Below, in pieces: positions 1-6,856 of a stretch of DNA of 18,602 nt. Each line of letters opens with the position of its first letter. The first letter of the stretch is position 1. The notes beneath the pieces are model-generated. The model was not told where the DNA came from. It was given only the letters and a program-made list of their open reading frames with translations, and did no database searches. The position numbers were made by a program, and so were the translations under genes. Source of the stretch: UBA3222 sp002363035 (GTDB taxonomy: Bacteria; Verrucomicrobiota; Verrucomicrobiia; Opitutales; UBA9783); contig CAMPCR010000015.1 of NCBI GenBank assembly GCA_946646575.1, positions 1 through 18,602 of the forward strand. Direction: 5' to 3'.

Positions 1-567
1 GAACCGACGGCAAGCATGATTGTGGATATCGGCGGCGGAACGACGGAGGTGGCGATTATTTCGCTGTCGGGCATGGTTTTTACCAAAAGTCTGCGCGTCG
101 GGGGCGACCAAATGGACGGTGCCATCGCCAATTTTTTGAAGAAAAATTACAATCTGCTTATCGGCGAGCGCATGTCGGAGGATATTAAAATTGCGATCGG
201 TTCCGCCATGCCGTTGGAAAACGAACTTTCCCTGTCGGTCAAGGGCCGGGATACGATTTCGGGGTTGCCGCGAACGGTGACGATTTCCTCCACAGGCGTT
301 CGGGAGGCGTTGAGTGAAGCGATTAACGGAATTGTCGAGGTGGTTCGGCAGGCGTTGGATCAATGTCCTCCGCAGTTGGCGGCGGATTTGGTGGATCGCG
401 GCATCGTGTTGGCGGGCGGCGGTTCGTTGGTGCGGCATTTGGATCGTAAAATCAGCAGCGAAACGCATTTACCGGTGATTGTCGCCGAAGATCCGTTGCG
501 CGCGGTGGCAAACGGTACGGGTGCGGTGTTGCAAAATTTGTCGTTTTGGCTGAACGAAGAGTACTGA
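1..567 (+). CDS. mreB: Rod shape-determining protein MreB, C-terminal part (5' end outside window)
   Basis: Actin-like ATPase that polymerises under the inner membrane and directs side-wall peptidoglycan synthesis. The reading frame is open from base 1 (EPTASMIVDIGGG), so the ATG at 16 is internal and the N-terminal half is cut off by the window edge. About 188 residues remain. The second phosphate-binding loop DIGGGTTEVAIISL, the segment GGDQMDGAIANFL, the motif GRDTISGLPRTV and the adenosine-binding stretch GIVLAGGGSLVRHLD are all typical of MreB. The frame ends TGA at 565-567, one base before the GTG of mreC, so the mre genes are evidently co-transcribed. Identification is very secure; only the missing N-terminus is unknown. 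Confidence 0.97.
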   Translation, partial: EPTASMIVDIGGGTTEVAIISLSGMVFTKSLRVGGDQMDGAIANFLKKNYNLLIGERMSEDIKIAIGSAMPLENELSLSVKGRDTISGLPRTVTISSTGVREALSEAINGIVEVVRQALDQCPPQLAADLVDRGIVLAGGGSLVRHLDRKISSETHLPVIVAEDPLRAVANGTGAVLQNLSFWLNEEY

Positions 568-568
568 T

Positions 569-1393
569 GTGTCCAAAAAACGATTTTGGCGTCCGCTTTT
601 ACTTTATATTTTGGCGTTCCTCGTGCTGTGGAACGTGATTTTACCGCTTGCGTTTCGTAAAAAACTCCGTGAAGCCTTTCTAACCGTCCAAGTCCCCATG
701 TGGGAAGTATCGGCGGGATTGGGTGCGGCACAAAAACGGTTGGCGCTACAGACGTTTTCTAAATCCGAACTATTGCATTACGTTCGGGAGTTGATGCGTG
801 AAAACGAGGCTTTGAGGCGAAAACTGGCGGAAAATGCCGATAAAACGGATTTGGCGGAGCGCATTTTGCAACTGAACGCCATGGATGTCGGCGAACAGTT
901 TCAATGTCTGCCGGCGCGTGTGATTTATCGTTCGACGGAGGCCTGGGCGCAACGCTTATTGATTAACCGCGGTTCCAATGACGGCGTTCGGGAGGGGCAG
1001 GGGGTCGTTTGTACCAAGGGTATTGTCGGACGCATCGGGAAAGTGACTTCAAAAACGGCATTTGTGGAACTGGTGACAAGCGCGAATTTTCGGCTGTTGG
1101 TGCGATTGGAAGGCGAAGCGGAACCGTGTTTGTTGCAGAGTAAAGCACTGAAAAGCGGAAAGTGTTCCTCCGGGAAGGCGATACTGTCGCTTGCGCCCGA
1201 TACGGATGAAAACAATTTCCCGCGCATGGTCGAAACCGTCGCCGTCGGTCATCAATTCCCAAATCACTTTTACGTCGGGCAGTGCGTGAAAATCAAGCAA
1301 AAGGATAACCAATCGTTCGGCGTCGTTCGCTTCGGGCATTATCTGGATCTGTTAGACGAAGTCGGTGTGTTAATTCCGTCGCTGAACTTATGA
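569..1393 (+). CDS. mreC: Rod shape-determining protein MreC
   Basis: Bitopic inner-membrane protein of the elongasome, linking cytoplasmic MreB to periplasmic PBP2/RodA. The 274-residue product has one N-terminal membrane segment (about residues 9-29, LLLYILAFLVLWNVILPLAF), a coiled coil around residues 60-95 (KSELLHYVRELMRENEALRR) and a beta-rich periplasmic domain containing LLINRGSNDGVREGQGVV, GIVGRIGKV and a region matching the usual MreC core. The start is GTG at 569, because the overlapping ATG at 567 is in another frame. The stop TGA (1391-1393) overlaps an ATG at 1390. That ATGA overlap would normally lead straight into mreD, but here it opens a short 50-codon frame instead (see the repeat at 1388-1558). 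Confidence 0.93.
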   Translation: MSKKRFWRPLLLYILAFLVLWNVILPLAFRKKLREAFLTVQVPMWEVSAGLGAAQKRLALQTFSKSELLHYVRELMRENEALRRKLAENADKTDLAERILQLNAMDVGEQFQCLPARVIYRSTEAWAQRLLINRGSNDGVREGQGVVCTKGIVGRIGKVTSKTAFVELVTSANFRLLVRLEGEAEPCLLQSKALKSGKCSSGKAILSLAPDTDENNFPRMVETVAVGHQFPNHFYVGQCVKIKQKDNQSFGVVRFGHYLDLLDEVGVLIPSLNL

Positions 1394-1558
1394 GAAGTTT
1401 TCGGTGTTTAATCGATTGCCTTATCTTCCGGACGGTTCTCATACTTCGATTGTCCACGAAACAAAAAAATAATCGTTCGAATTGTTCGGATACGATCGAA
1501 ATGGAGCGAATGAGGCAGTCAGGAGCTTTCGGGAGTTTATGAGAAGTTTTCGGCGTTT
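1388..1558 (+). repeat. Direct repeat of 22 bp (21/22 identical), 149 bases apart, at the mreC-mreD junction
   Basis: Copy 1 lies at 1388-1409 and copy 2 at 1537-1558. Both read TTATGAGAAGTTTTCGG followed by T or C and then GTTT. Each includes an ATGA stop/start overlap. A weaker relative precedes copy 2 at 1518-1538 (GTCAGGAGCTTTCGGGAGTTT), which in the mreD frame spells VRSFREF directly before MRSFRRL. Removing one copy plus the 127 bases between them would leave a normal mreC-mreD ATGA overlap. Confidence 0.8.
1390..1542 (+). CDS. Small 50-aa open frame between mreC and mreD, possibly a duplicated mreD start
   Basis: A 50-codon frame begins at the ATG overlapping the mreC stop (ATGA at 1390-1393) and ends in a TGA overlapping the mreD ATG (ATGA at 1539-1542). 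Its first residues MRSFRCLIDCLIFRTVL resemble the MreD start MRSFRRLVIFSLIYLP, and the first 15 bases are identical to those of mreD. The C-terminal half is hydrophilic and matches nothing I recognise. It may be translated as a coupled linker peptide, or it may just be a remnant of a partial duplication of the mreD 5' end that stays open because the flanks are in frame. Coding status is uncertain. Confidence 0.25.
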   Translation: MRSFRCLIDCLIFRTVLILRLSTKQKNNRSNCSDTIEMERMRQSGAFGSL

Positions 1559-2015
1559 GGTAATTTTTTCCCTTATTTACCTCCCGATTGCGTTTCTGTC
1601 GCAAATGCTCGGGCAAATGTTTTTAGTGAGTATCGATCTTTACGGTTTGTATTTCATGGCGGCGGTGTGCGGTTCAGAACGGACGGAAGCGGTCATCGCG
1701 GCAATCGTTTCAGGCTTTTGGACGGATGCGTTGCAAACGGAGTGTTTGTTCGGTCTGTCGGCACTGTTATTGTCCGCCTTAACCTTTGCCTGCCACAGAC
1801 AAAGTTGGCGCGTGGTGTTGGAAGCACACGCGCGGATTCTTTCCGTTTGCGCGCAATGGTTCCTGCAGGGGACTTATTTACTTTGCGCTTTTGCCGTTAC
1901 GCATACCTCTGTATGGTATTTGCAATTTTACCTCGGGTCGTTTTTGGTATCCGCCGTCCTTACGGCAATCCTCACACCGCCGTTGTTGCGTTTTCAGAAG
2001 AAATTCTTTGTGTAG
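1539..2015 (+). CDS. mreD: Rod shape-determining protein MreD
   Basis: Polytopic inner-membrane component of the MreBCD complex. The 158-residue product is almost entirely hydrophobic, with about five membrane segments (for example LVIFSLIYLPIAFLSQ at residues 7-22, then FLVSIDLYGLYFMAAV, LFGLSALLLSALTFA, WFLQGTYLLCAFAV and FLVSAVLTAILTPPLL). The motif GFWTDALQTECLFGLSALL fits the MreD consensus G-x-x-x-D-x-L. I chose ATG 1539 over an in-frame TTG at 1482 because it gives the usual length and a membrane segment near the N-terminus, and because it forms an ATGA overlap with the preceding small frame. Its position after mreB and mreC supports the call. It ends only 19 bases from the end of the opposite-strand glycosyltransferase gene. 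Confidence 0.88.
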   Translation: MRSFRRLVIFSLIYLPIAFLSQMLGQMFLVSIDLYGLYFMAAVCGSERTEAVIAAIVSGFWTDALQTECLFGLSALLLSALTFACHRQSWRVVLEAHARILSVCAQWFLQGTYLLCAFAVTHTSVWYLQFYLGSFLVSAVLTAILTPPLLRFQKKFFV

Positions 2016-2034
2016 CGCGAAATATCCTTAAATC

Positions 2035-3087
2035 TTAATTTTTCGCTGTTTTCGCCGTCTTTCCCAACTCTCTGACATCTATCCTTCTTCCATACTCAAT
2101 TTCCTCTCCTATTTTCTCGCCGTCATACATTTTCAACGACCAGGAAAAGTGATATTCATCCGACGCAACCCCCTGCAAATACCAGCCTTCCTTATACGAA
2201 AACAACCGTCCTGCGTAACCGAAACCGCCGAGAGAGCAAATCACATGGTCACATCGGGAGATGCAGTACAAATCCAAATACCCCTTCGAACCGTCGTTTT
2301 GGTCGCAGACGCGGCAAGCGATATCTCCATCCAATGCGGGCAAAATCCTTTCCCGTACCCAACCGCAATCGTCCGAGAAAAAGAAAAATTTCACATTCGG
2401 ATCGAGGGAATGAATTTTTCGTACGGCAAGGATGAAAAACTCCGCTTGTGTCGGATGTGTACCACCCGCACCGCGCGCGTAGTCGTCGCGCCGCACGTGT
2501 ACTGCGCAGGATTTGTGAGCGTTGATATCGTTTAATAAATCTTTGCAGGTGTCGACATCAATTGGGCAGAACTTATTTTTTAGAACACTGAAGCCATATT
2601 TACAAGCTTCACGAGCGACTAAATTGCGGTGCCGAAAGATCCTGGCATACGGATCCTTCAATCGACTGTCATGCTCCCGGAATTCAATCGATGGGAACGC
2701 GTCTTTCAGTTGAAACGTCCGTGGAAGATGAGGAATGGCGCCAGAACCAGCTACTTGTTGCCCATATTCATATTCCACTGATACATGAAACCTCTCATGA
2801 AGCAGCAAACCATAACCGTACCAACCGATCTGATCTGCCAAACCACCACTCATTTGTATCACCGCCGTCCTGACATTAAACGCTTTGCACGTCATCAGGT
2901 CAAAGGCAAGACCGGTTTTTTCCAGTATTTTGATCCTCATCTGGATAAGAGACATTTTGACATTCCTGGCTATTGCGATAATCCCATCGTTTCTTATCTT
3001 ACCCGTCACGGAAAAAACGATTATTACCAGAGCAAGAGAAACGAGAATGAAAAAGGTTTTCAAAAAAGACCGATAACTGAAAAACAT
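2035..3087 (-). CDS. Membrane-anchored alpha-1,2-fucosyltransferase-like glycosyltransferase (GT11 family)
   Basis: The 350-residue product starts with a signal anchor (FFILVSLALVIIVFSVTG, residues 12-29). It then shows GT11 hallmarks: GGLADQIGWYGYG (residues 81-93, usual form GGLGNQxxxYxxG), the donor-site motif HVRRDDY (197-203, usual HxRRxDY), KFFFFSDDCGWVRE (233-246) and DLYCISRCDHVI (272-283). GT11 enzymes normally transfer fucose from GDP-fucose to a galactose acceptor on lipopolysaccharide or other glycans. The last family motif, normally close to SSFSWWGAWL, reads SLGGFGYAGRLF here, so donor or acceptor specificity may differ. The gene is transcribed towards mreD and is preceded by an AT-rich, gene-free block, which hints at acquisition by transfer. 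Family assignment is fairly secure; the exact sugar is not. Confidence 0.75.
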   Translation of the reverse strand: MFFSYRSFLKTFFILVSLALVIIVFSVTGKIRNDGIIAIARNVKMSLIQMRIKILEKTGLAFDLMTCKAFNVRTAVIQMSGGLADQIGWYGYGLLLHERFHVSVEYEYGQQVAGSGAIPHLPRTFQLKDAFPSIEFREHDSRLKDPYARIFRHRNLVAREACKYGFSVLKNKFCPIDVDTCKDLLNDINAHKSCAVHVRRDDYARGAGGTHPTQAEFFILAVRKIHSLDPNVKFFFFSDDCGWVRERILPALDGDIACRVCDQNDGSKGYLDLYCISRCDHVICSLGGFGYAGRLFSYKEGWYLQGVASDEYHFSWSLKMYDGEKIGEEIEYGRRIDVRELGKTAKTAKN

Positions 3088-3100
3088 AATCTACTTTCAG

Positions 3101-3127
3101 AGTATAAAGGAGAAAAAATTATTTCAA
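3101..3127 (-). promoter_or_regulatory. Candidate promoter for the GT11 gene
   Basis: On the minus strand TTGAAA (3127-3122) is followed after 15 bases by TATACT (3106-3101). The -10 box differs from TATAAT at one position, but the spacer is shorter than the usual 17. The start of transcription would lie about 7-10 bases before the ATG at 3087. Weak evidence, from inspection only. Confidence 0.3.
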
Positions 3128-3195
3128 GTTTTTTTGAAAACAAAAATTACGGGTACTCTAGACATAAAAATTGTGGCAATAATGTGTTCCGTGAG

Positions 3196-3227
3196 GTAAC
3201 CAGTTTTTTTAAAAAAATGTCGGTTAC
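3196..3227. repeat. Compound inverted repeat (GTAACC...GGTTAC around T7A7)
   Basis: GTAACC (3196-3201) is matched by GGTTAC (3222-3227), and inside them T7 (3204-3210) abuts A7 (3211-3217). The two-fold symmetry could be an operator or a cruciform. It lacks a GC-rich stem plus U-tract and is not a typical terminator. Function unknown. Confidence 0.45.
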
Positions 3228-3529
3228 AATACTTTATATCTTACATAGATGAAAACTTGTGTTATGTTCAAAAGTACGTTTCTTATATCGAAAGATATAT
3301 GTTTGTGACAGGCTTTTTTGTTCGTGAAAGTAATCTATTTATATTCTGCAATGGTGCTTAAGATTTTTCTTCGGAAAATACTAGCAAGGAGAGTTACGAC
3401 GAGAAATACACAATCAGTTTATCTACCGGAAATATATAAAAATTATATTTGGTGTGTCACATATTGCTATTGATGTTTTATATTGACACTATTTTTAATA
3501 TCTTTAAAAAGTACCTGTTCGCTATTTTG

Positions 3530-3925
3530 CTAGATTTCCCACCGCACGCTCTCAATTTTTCCATCCACCAGCGCATTGAGGGTTTTCAATAACTGTTCCG
3601 ATTTGAATTGTAATTTCTGGCGCACAATCGCGTCGGGAGCTTTGAGCCACAGAGCACTCCAGCGATCCAGGCGTTCGGGAATGACGGATTGGAATTCCGT
3701 GCCGCGAAACCAATCGTTCCAGTGTGTTTGTAGGATTTGGAACGTCGGCGAGTACAGCTTTGCCGTACGTTGAACGGTTTGGTTTAAAACCTGCGCAAAC
3801 GGCTTCGGCGGTAGTAAAGGACGTTCGAAACCGCTTGTCGGTACACCGCGAAAGGCGGCAATCAGACGCAGGTTTTCGCGTGAAAACTTCAATCCCGCAG
3901 ACGATTGCTTTTTCGTAAAAACCAC
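3530..3925 (-). CDS. DUF721 / DciA-like protein
   Basis: The 131-residue product has a basic N-terminus and a C-terminal region, HWNDWFRGTEFQ...RWSALWLKAPDAIVRQKLQF...LLKTLNALVDGKIESVRW, that follows the DUF721 pattern: W-x-x-W-x-G, a strand ending in L-x-F, a helix LLxxLN and a final VRW strand. DUF721 includes DciA, the helicase-loading factor that recruits DnaB in bacteria lacking DnaC or DnaI. The start is GTG at 3925, six bases after the stop of the phosphorylase-like gene, so the two are co-transcribed. The sequence match is to a small, divergent family, so the functional link to replication is inference from the family. Confidence 0.6.
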   Translation of the reverse strand: MVFTKKQSSAGLKFSRENLRLIAAFRGVPTSGFERPLLPPKPFAQVLNQTVQRTAKLYSPTFQILQTHWNDWFRGTEFQSVIPERLDRWSALWLKAPDAIVRQKLQFKSEQLLKTLNALVDGKIESVRWEI

Positions 3926-3931
3926 GGCTTC

Positions 3932-5263
3932 CTAGGCGAAACGTTCAATTTCCAATTCGGCGATGACGGGACGTTTCGGCGTCAGGCAGAAAGCGGAACG
4001 GAAGCATTCCAATGCCGCATCCAAATTCGAGCCGTCGTTATAGTGAATTTCCAGCAGCGTATCGCCCGAAACAGTCGGCGTGCCGGCTGTCATGACGTTG
4101 CAAATGCCGACCGCGGGATCCGCTTTATCGGAACCGTCCGACTGCATCAGAAGCTCGAGTCCCTTCTCCAACAGCGCGACATCCACCGAATGTACATATC
4201 CGCGTTTTGCGATTTGCAATTTATACATGTGCTTGGCTTTCGGGAACTTTTCCGGATGTTCCAAATACGAAACATCGCCGCCCTGCGCCTTAACCATGGC
4301 TTTGAATGTTTCAAATGCCGAACCGTTGTTTAAGTGCTCCGTGACGGTTTTCTTCGCCGACAGCGTCGAACCGCAAACCCCCGACAAACGCACCATCTCC
4401 ATACCGAGCTTGATGATGAGATCCAGCAAAACCGGGTCGCCACGACCGTGTAACAGCTCAATAACATTTTTAATTTCCAAAACGGCACCGACCGCATTCC
4501 CGATCGGTTGACGGATGTTGGAAGACAATACGACACAGCGGTGTTTGAGCGAACGCATCGTGCGCACGACCATGTTTGCCAAGGATTGTGCCGCGTCGTC
4601 GTCTTTAAACAGCCGACCCTTGTTTTTAATGTCCAGTACGACATTTTCTGAACCGACCGACAGCAGTCGGCTCAGAATACTGCTCGCCAGCAACGGAATA
4701 ATTGCTTCGGTTGCGGTATTCTTTCGTATACTGCTTAAAATTTGATCGACCGGTACCGTTTGTTTCGGTTGCGAGCAGAAGCAACAGCGGATTTTCTTCA
4801 ACTGTTGAATGCAACTTTTAATTGGCAAATCCGTTTGAAATCCCGGAATGGCTTGCAGTTTGAACAAATCGTTGCACACGAGCGATTCCGTCGCATCCGT
4901 CATGGTCGGAACCACGACGCCACAGGCGGCAACGAGCGGCGTCACTACCAACGCGCACGGATCGCCGAGACCGCCGATGCCTCGAAAACCGACCTTCGCA
5001 ACGCCGATGTCCGTTAAATCCAACACTTCGCCCGACAAGACGGTTTCATCGGTCAAAACAGCCGTTTCCTGCGCATTCAAGCCCTTAAAACAGACCGCCA
5101 TCACCCATGCCGCCAGCTGTTCCGGCAAAACATGCCCGTCGGCGATGAGACCGACGAGAGTTCGCATGTCACCCTCGGACAATTCTTCACCGCGGGCTTT
5201 TCGGGTAATAAAATCCGTAAAGGACGGTTGGTCGGGAAAGGATAAGATTTTTTTCTTTGTCAT
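3932..5263 (-). CDS. Thymidine phosphorylase-family protein with degenerate phosphate-binding site
   Basis: The 443-residue product covers the whole family (about 440): an N-terminal helical domain (FITRKARGEELSEGDMRTLV), the alpha/beta core and a C-terminal domain with GTPTVSGDTLLEIHYND. Landmarks align with DeoA/Pdp throughout, for example VVTPLVAACGVVVP, LQAIPGF and IIPLLASSILSR. The catalytic loops are changed. The usual DKHSTGGVGDKTSL is VGFRGIGGLGDPCAL (91-105), and the usual SGRGLGHTGGTLDKLE is TDATESLVCNDLFKLQ (122-137). Thus the Lys, His, Ser and Thr ligands of phosphate known from E. coli DeoA are missing, although the Arg of IRKNTATE remains. It is probably not a normal phosphorylase. 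I chose ATG 5263 over an in-frame TTG two codons upstream. It lies between uppP and the DUF721 gene. Confidence 0.75.
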   Translation of the reverse strand: MTKKKILSFPDQPSFTDFITRKARGEELSEGDMRTLVGLIADGHVLPEQLAAWVMAVCFKGLNAQETAVLTDETVLSGEVLDLTDIGVAKVGFRGIGGLGDPCALVVTPLVAACGVVVPTMTDATESLVCNDLFKLQAIPGFQTDLPIKSCIQQLKKIRCCFCSQPKQTVPVDQILSSIRKNTATEAIIPLLASSILSRLLSVGSENVVLDIKNKGRLFKDDDAAQSLANMVVRTMRSLKHRCVVLSSNIRQPIGNAVGAVLEIKNVIELLHGRGDPVLLDLIIKLGMEMVRLSGVCGSTLSAKKTVTEHLNNGSAFETFKAMVKAQGGDVSYLEHPEKFPKAKHMYKLQIAKRGYVHSVDVALLEKGLELLMQSDGSDKADPAVGICNVMTAGTPTVSGDTLLEIHYNDGSNLDAALECFRSAFCLTPKRPVIAELEIERFA

Positions 5264-5359
5264 ACGCAAAAGTTACAAACAAACGACATGAGGTATAAAC
5301 CTCGAAGCGATGCCACTGCCTCAGTACAGGCTTTTCAATATGAATGTCAATTTTATTCT

Positions 5360-6259
5360 TTACAGGCAAAAAATAAGCACTCCCAAAGCGAGGCGGTACC
5401 ATCCGAAGATACGCAGTCCGTTGTTTTTTAGAAATCGGAACAAAAGCGAAATCACCGCCATGCCGACGATAAATGCGACCGCGATACCGATGATGACGGT
5501 GCTTCCGGCCGTTGCCTGCAGTAAGACATCGCCGTGCTTCAGGAATTTGTAGCTTGTGGCGAGCGCGGTCGTGAGTAAGCCCAGTAAAAAGCTGAACCGC
5601 AGCGCCTGCGTCAGCGTCAGCCCGACCCAAATGCCGCCGATGACGGTTGAAAGAAGACGGCTGAACCCCGGCCACAGCGCGACGGTTTGCAACAGCCCGA
5701 TAAACAGAGCTTTCGCGACGGATAAATCGTAAAGATCATCGCAACAGGGTTGGTGCGTTTTGCGAAAGTTCTCAATTAGAAAGATACCAACACTTCCGAG
5801 CATAAGCCCCGTTGCGACGCAGGTCGGCGTATAAAAACGTTCGAGGGTTTTGTCGGTCAGCAGTCCCAAAATACCCGCGGGAACAAACGCAATCCCGAGG
5901 TTGAATGCCAACTTAAAGCCCTTTGTATCTTTTCCGCAGAGACCGTTCAAAATGCGCCGAATATCCTTTCGAAAAAACAGCAGCAGCACCAGGAGTGTTC
6001 CGAAATTGATGCATACCATGTAGTTATTCAGGGCGGTCTGCAGGGATTTGCTTTGCCGCGAGGCATGAAAAAAACATTCGTTGGCAATAATCATGTGCCC
6101 CGTCGAGGAAACAGGCAAAAATTCCGTAATTCCCTGAATAATACCCAACGTAACCGCCTGAGAAAGAGGAATTTTTTCCGTATGTGCTTCGTTCGTTTCA
6201 TCCGCGTACGTACGGGTTGCAACGGCGAAAAACAGCAAAAAGCAAGCGAGGTATCTCAT
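5360..6259 (-). CDS. uppP: Undecaprenyl-diphosphatase UppP (BacA family)
   Basis: Inner-membrane phosphatase that recycles undecaprenyl pyrophosphate, the lipid carrier for peptidoglycan and other glycans. The 299-residue product contains the first signature GIIQGITEFLPVSSTGHMII (residues 39-58), with Q42 and E46 for the (E/Q)xxxE motif and His55. The second signature is PGFSRLLSTVIGG (197-209) and the C-terminus is FGWYRLALGV. Several hydrophobic segments follow the family pattern. Two oddities stand out. The N-terminus carries an extra signal-peptide-like stretch (residues 1-19, MRYLACFLLFFAVATRTYA) before the usual first helix, making it about 30 residues longer than typical. The Ser-Gly after the catalytic Arg of the second signature, usually PGxSRSGAT, is replaced by Leu-Leu. 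ATG 6259 is the start. Confidence 0.9.
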   Translation of the reverse strand: MRYLACFLLFFAVATRTYADETNEAHTEKIPLSQAVTLGIIQGITEFLPVSSTGHMIIANECFFHASRQSKSLQTALNNYMVCINFGTLLVLLLFFRKDIRRILNGLCGKDTKGFKLAFNLGIAFVPAGILGLLTDKTLERFYTPTCVATGLMLGSVGIFLIENFRKTHQPCCDDLYDLSVAKALFIGLLQTVALWPGFSRLLSTVIGGIWVGLTLTQALRFSFLLGLLTTALATSYKFLKHGDVLLQATAGSTVIIGIAVAFIVGMAVISLLFRFLKNNGLRIFGWYRLALGVLIFCL

Positions 6260-6669
6260 AATTCAAGTGAAACAGGCGGGGCGGAGGTTTCAAGGTTGTT
6301 TTGAGGGTGCGGATGAGAAGGAGAATGGAAAATTCGAGGCGTTTGCGTGAATTTTTGAAAGCGTTTCGAGAATGTGCTGTGTGGTAAGGTTAGGTTGTAA
6401 ACGGGAAAGTAATGAGGAAAAGAAAGGCGGTTTTTTAAGAAAAATGCATATTCATTTGTTTTTACAGATTGCTTGCGAAAATGTGCTGCGAAAAAGTACG
6501 AATGCTTGAATAGAAAGGGGGCTTTATCCTATGGAAAGCGGTGGCAAAGCGGGCGCGGAAAATGAATGAAAACGAACGGCTGGATAAAGGAAAAAATCTT
6601 TTCGGGAGCCGAATTGGAATTCACTGTCGTGAAAAAACGGGGACGGATTAAACAGATAAGTATTCCCTG

Positions 6670-6777
6670 CCGTCTTTTTGTTTTTTTCTTCACACGGCAC
6701 GCTTTACATTCTCTCAAAGACGGTCAAAAGAAGTCTTTTTCGTTTTTTTAAGTTTTTCTTAATTTTCCAACCGTCTT
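6670..6777 (+). promoter_or_regulatory. Leader with mutually exclusive stem-loops upstream of barrel-protein gene
   Basis: A central segment AAAGACGGT (6716-6724) can pair with three partners: CCGTCTTT upstream (6670-6677, 8 bp), GTCTTT nearby (6733-6738, 6 bp, followed by a T-rich run to 6758) and ACCGTCTT downstream (6770-6777, 8 bp). These pairings exclude each other, as in attenuator leaders. Structure seen by eye only; stability not calculated and transcription of the region not shown. Confidence 0.35.
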
Positions 6778-6795
6778 CCCCCAAAAAAATCCTTG

Positions 6796-6839
6796 CTACC
6801 TACCTACCTACCTACCTACCTACCTACCTACCTGCCTAC
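6796..6839 (+). repeat. Tetranucleotide simple-sequence repeat, (CTAC)9-CTGC-CTAC
   Basis: Nine perfect CTAC units (6796-6831), one variant CTGC (6832-6835) and a final CTAC make an 11-unit tract that ends 17 bases before the ATG at 6857. Tracts of this kind mutate by slipped-strand mispairing in known contingency loci. It is not in the barrel-protein frame, because a TGA at 6842-6844 separates it in that frame. Any effect would therefore be through leader length, structure, promoter spacing or an upstream frame. Confidence 0.95.
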
Positions 6840-6856
6840 CATGAAACCATCAAGCT

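Larger units (their letters stand above)
3088..3529. other. AT-rich gene-free region with small hairpins
   Basis: This stretch of about 440 bases has no convincing coding frame on either strand and is much richer in A and T than its neighbours. It contains a compound inverted repeat at 3196-3227 and a 6-bp stem with a GAAA loop at 3284-3299 (TATATC/GATATA). It lies between the start of the GT11 gene and the end of the DUF721 gene, so it probably carries the promoter of the former and the terminator of the latter. No clear GC-rich intrinsic terminator is visible. Confidence 0.6.
6260..6856. other. Gene-free region between divergent uppP and the barrel-protein gene
   Basis: About 600 bases with no convincing gene. 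Two short frames exist, a 24-codon one from ATG 6314 and a 61-codon one from ATG 6566, but neither has a family resemblance or a clear ribosome site. The right half is rich in T-runs and contains complementary CCGTCTT/AAGACGG segments and then the CTAC tract. The region is long for this compact genome and probably holds a regulated leader for the gene at 6857. Confidence 0.55.

Noticed and set aside
1482..1538. Upstream TTG start adding 19 residues to MreD
   Set aside because: The ATG at 1539 gives the usual MreD N-terminus and an ATGA overlap. The extension contains part of the repeat unit, not conserved sequence.
2785..3252. 155-codon frame on the plus strand
   Set aside because: Mostly antisense to the GT11 gene, whose motifs are clear; its composition looks like a shadow frame.
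3284..3299. TATATC-GAAA-GATATA stem in the AT-rich block
   Set aside because: Short AT stem expected by chance in such a composition; mentioned only as part of the region.
5187..5675. 162-codon minus-strand frame overlapping uppP and the phosphorylase-like gene
   Set aside because: It overlaps two well-supported genes in another frame and has no recognisable motif.
6566..6751. 61-codon frame starting ATG
   Set aside because: Basic, low-complexity composition, no family resemblance, no ribosome site, and it overlaps the predicted leader stems.
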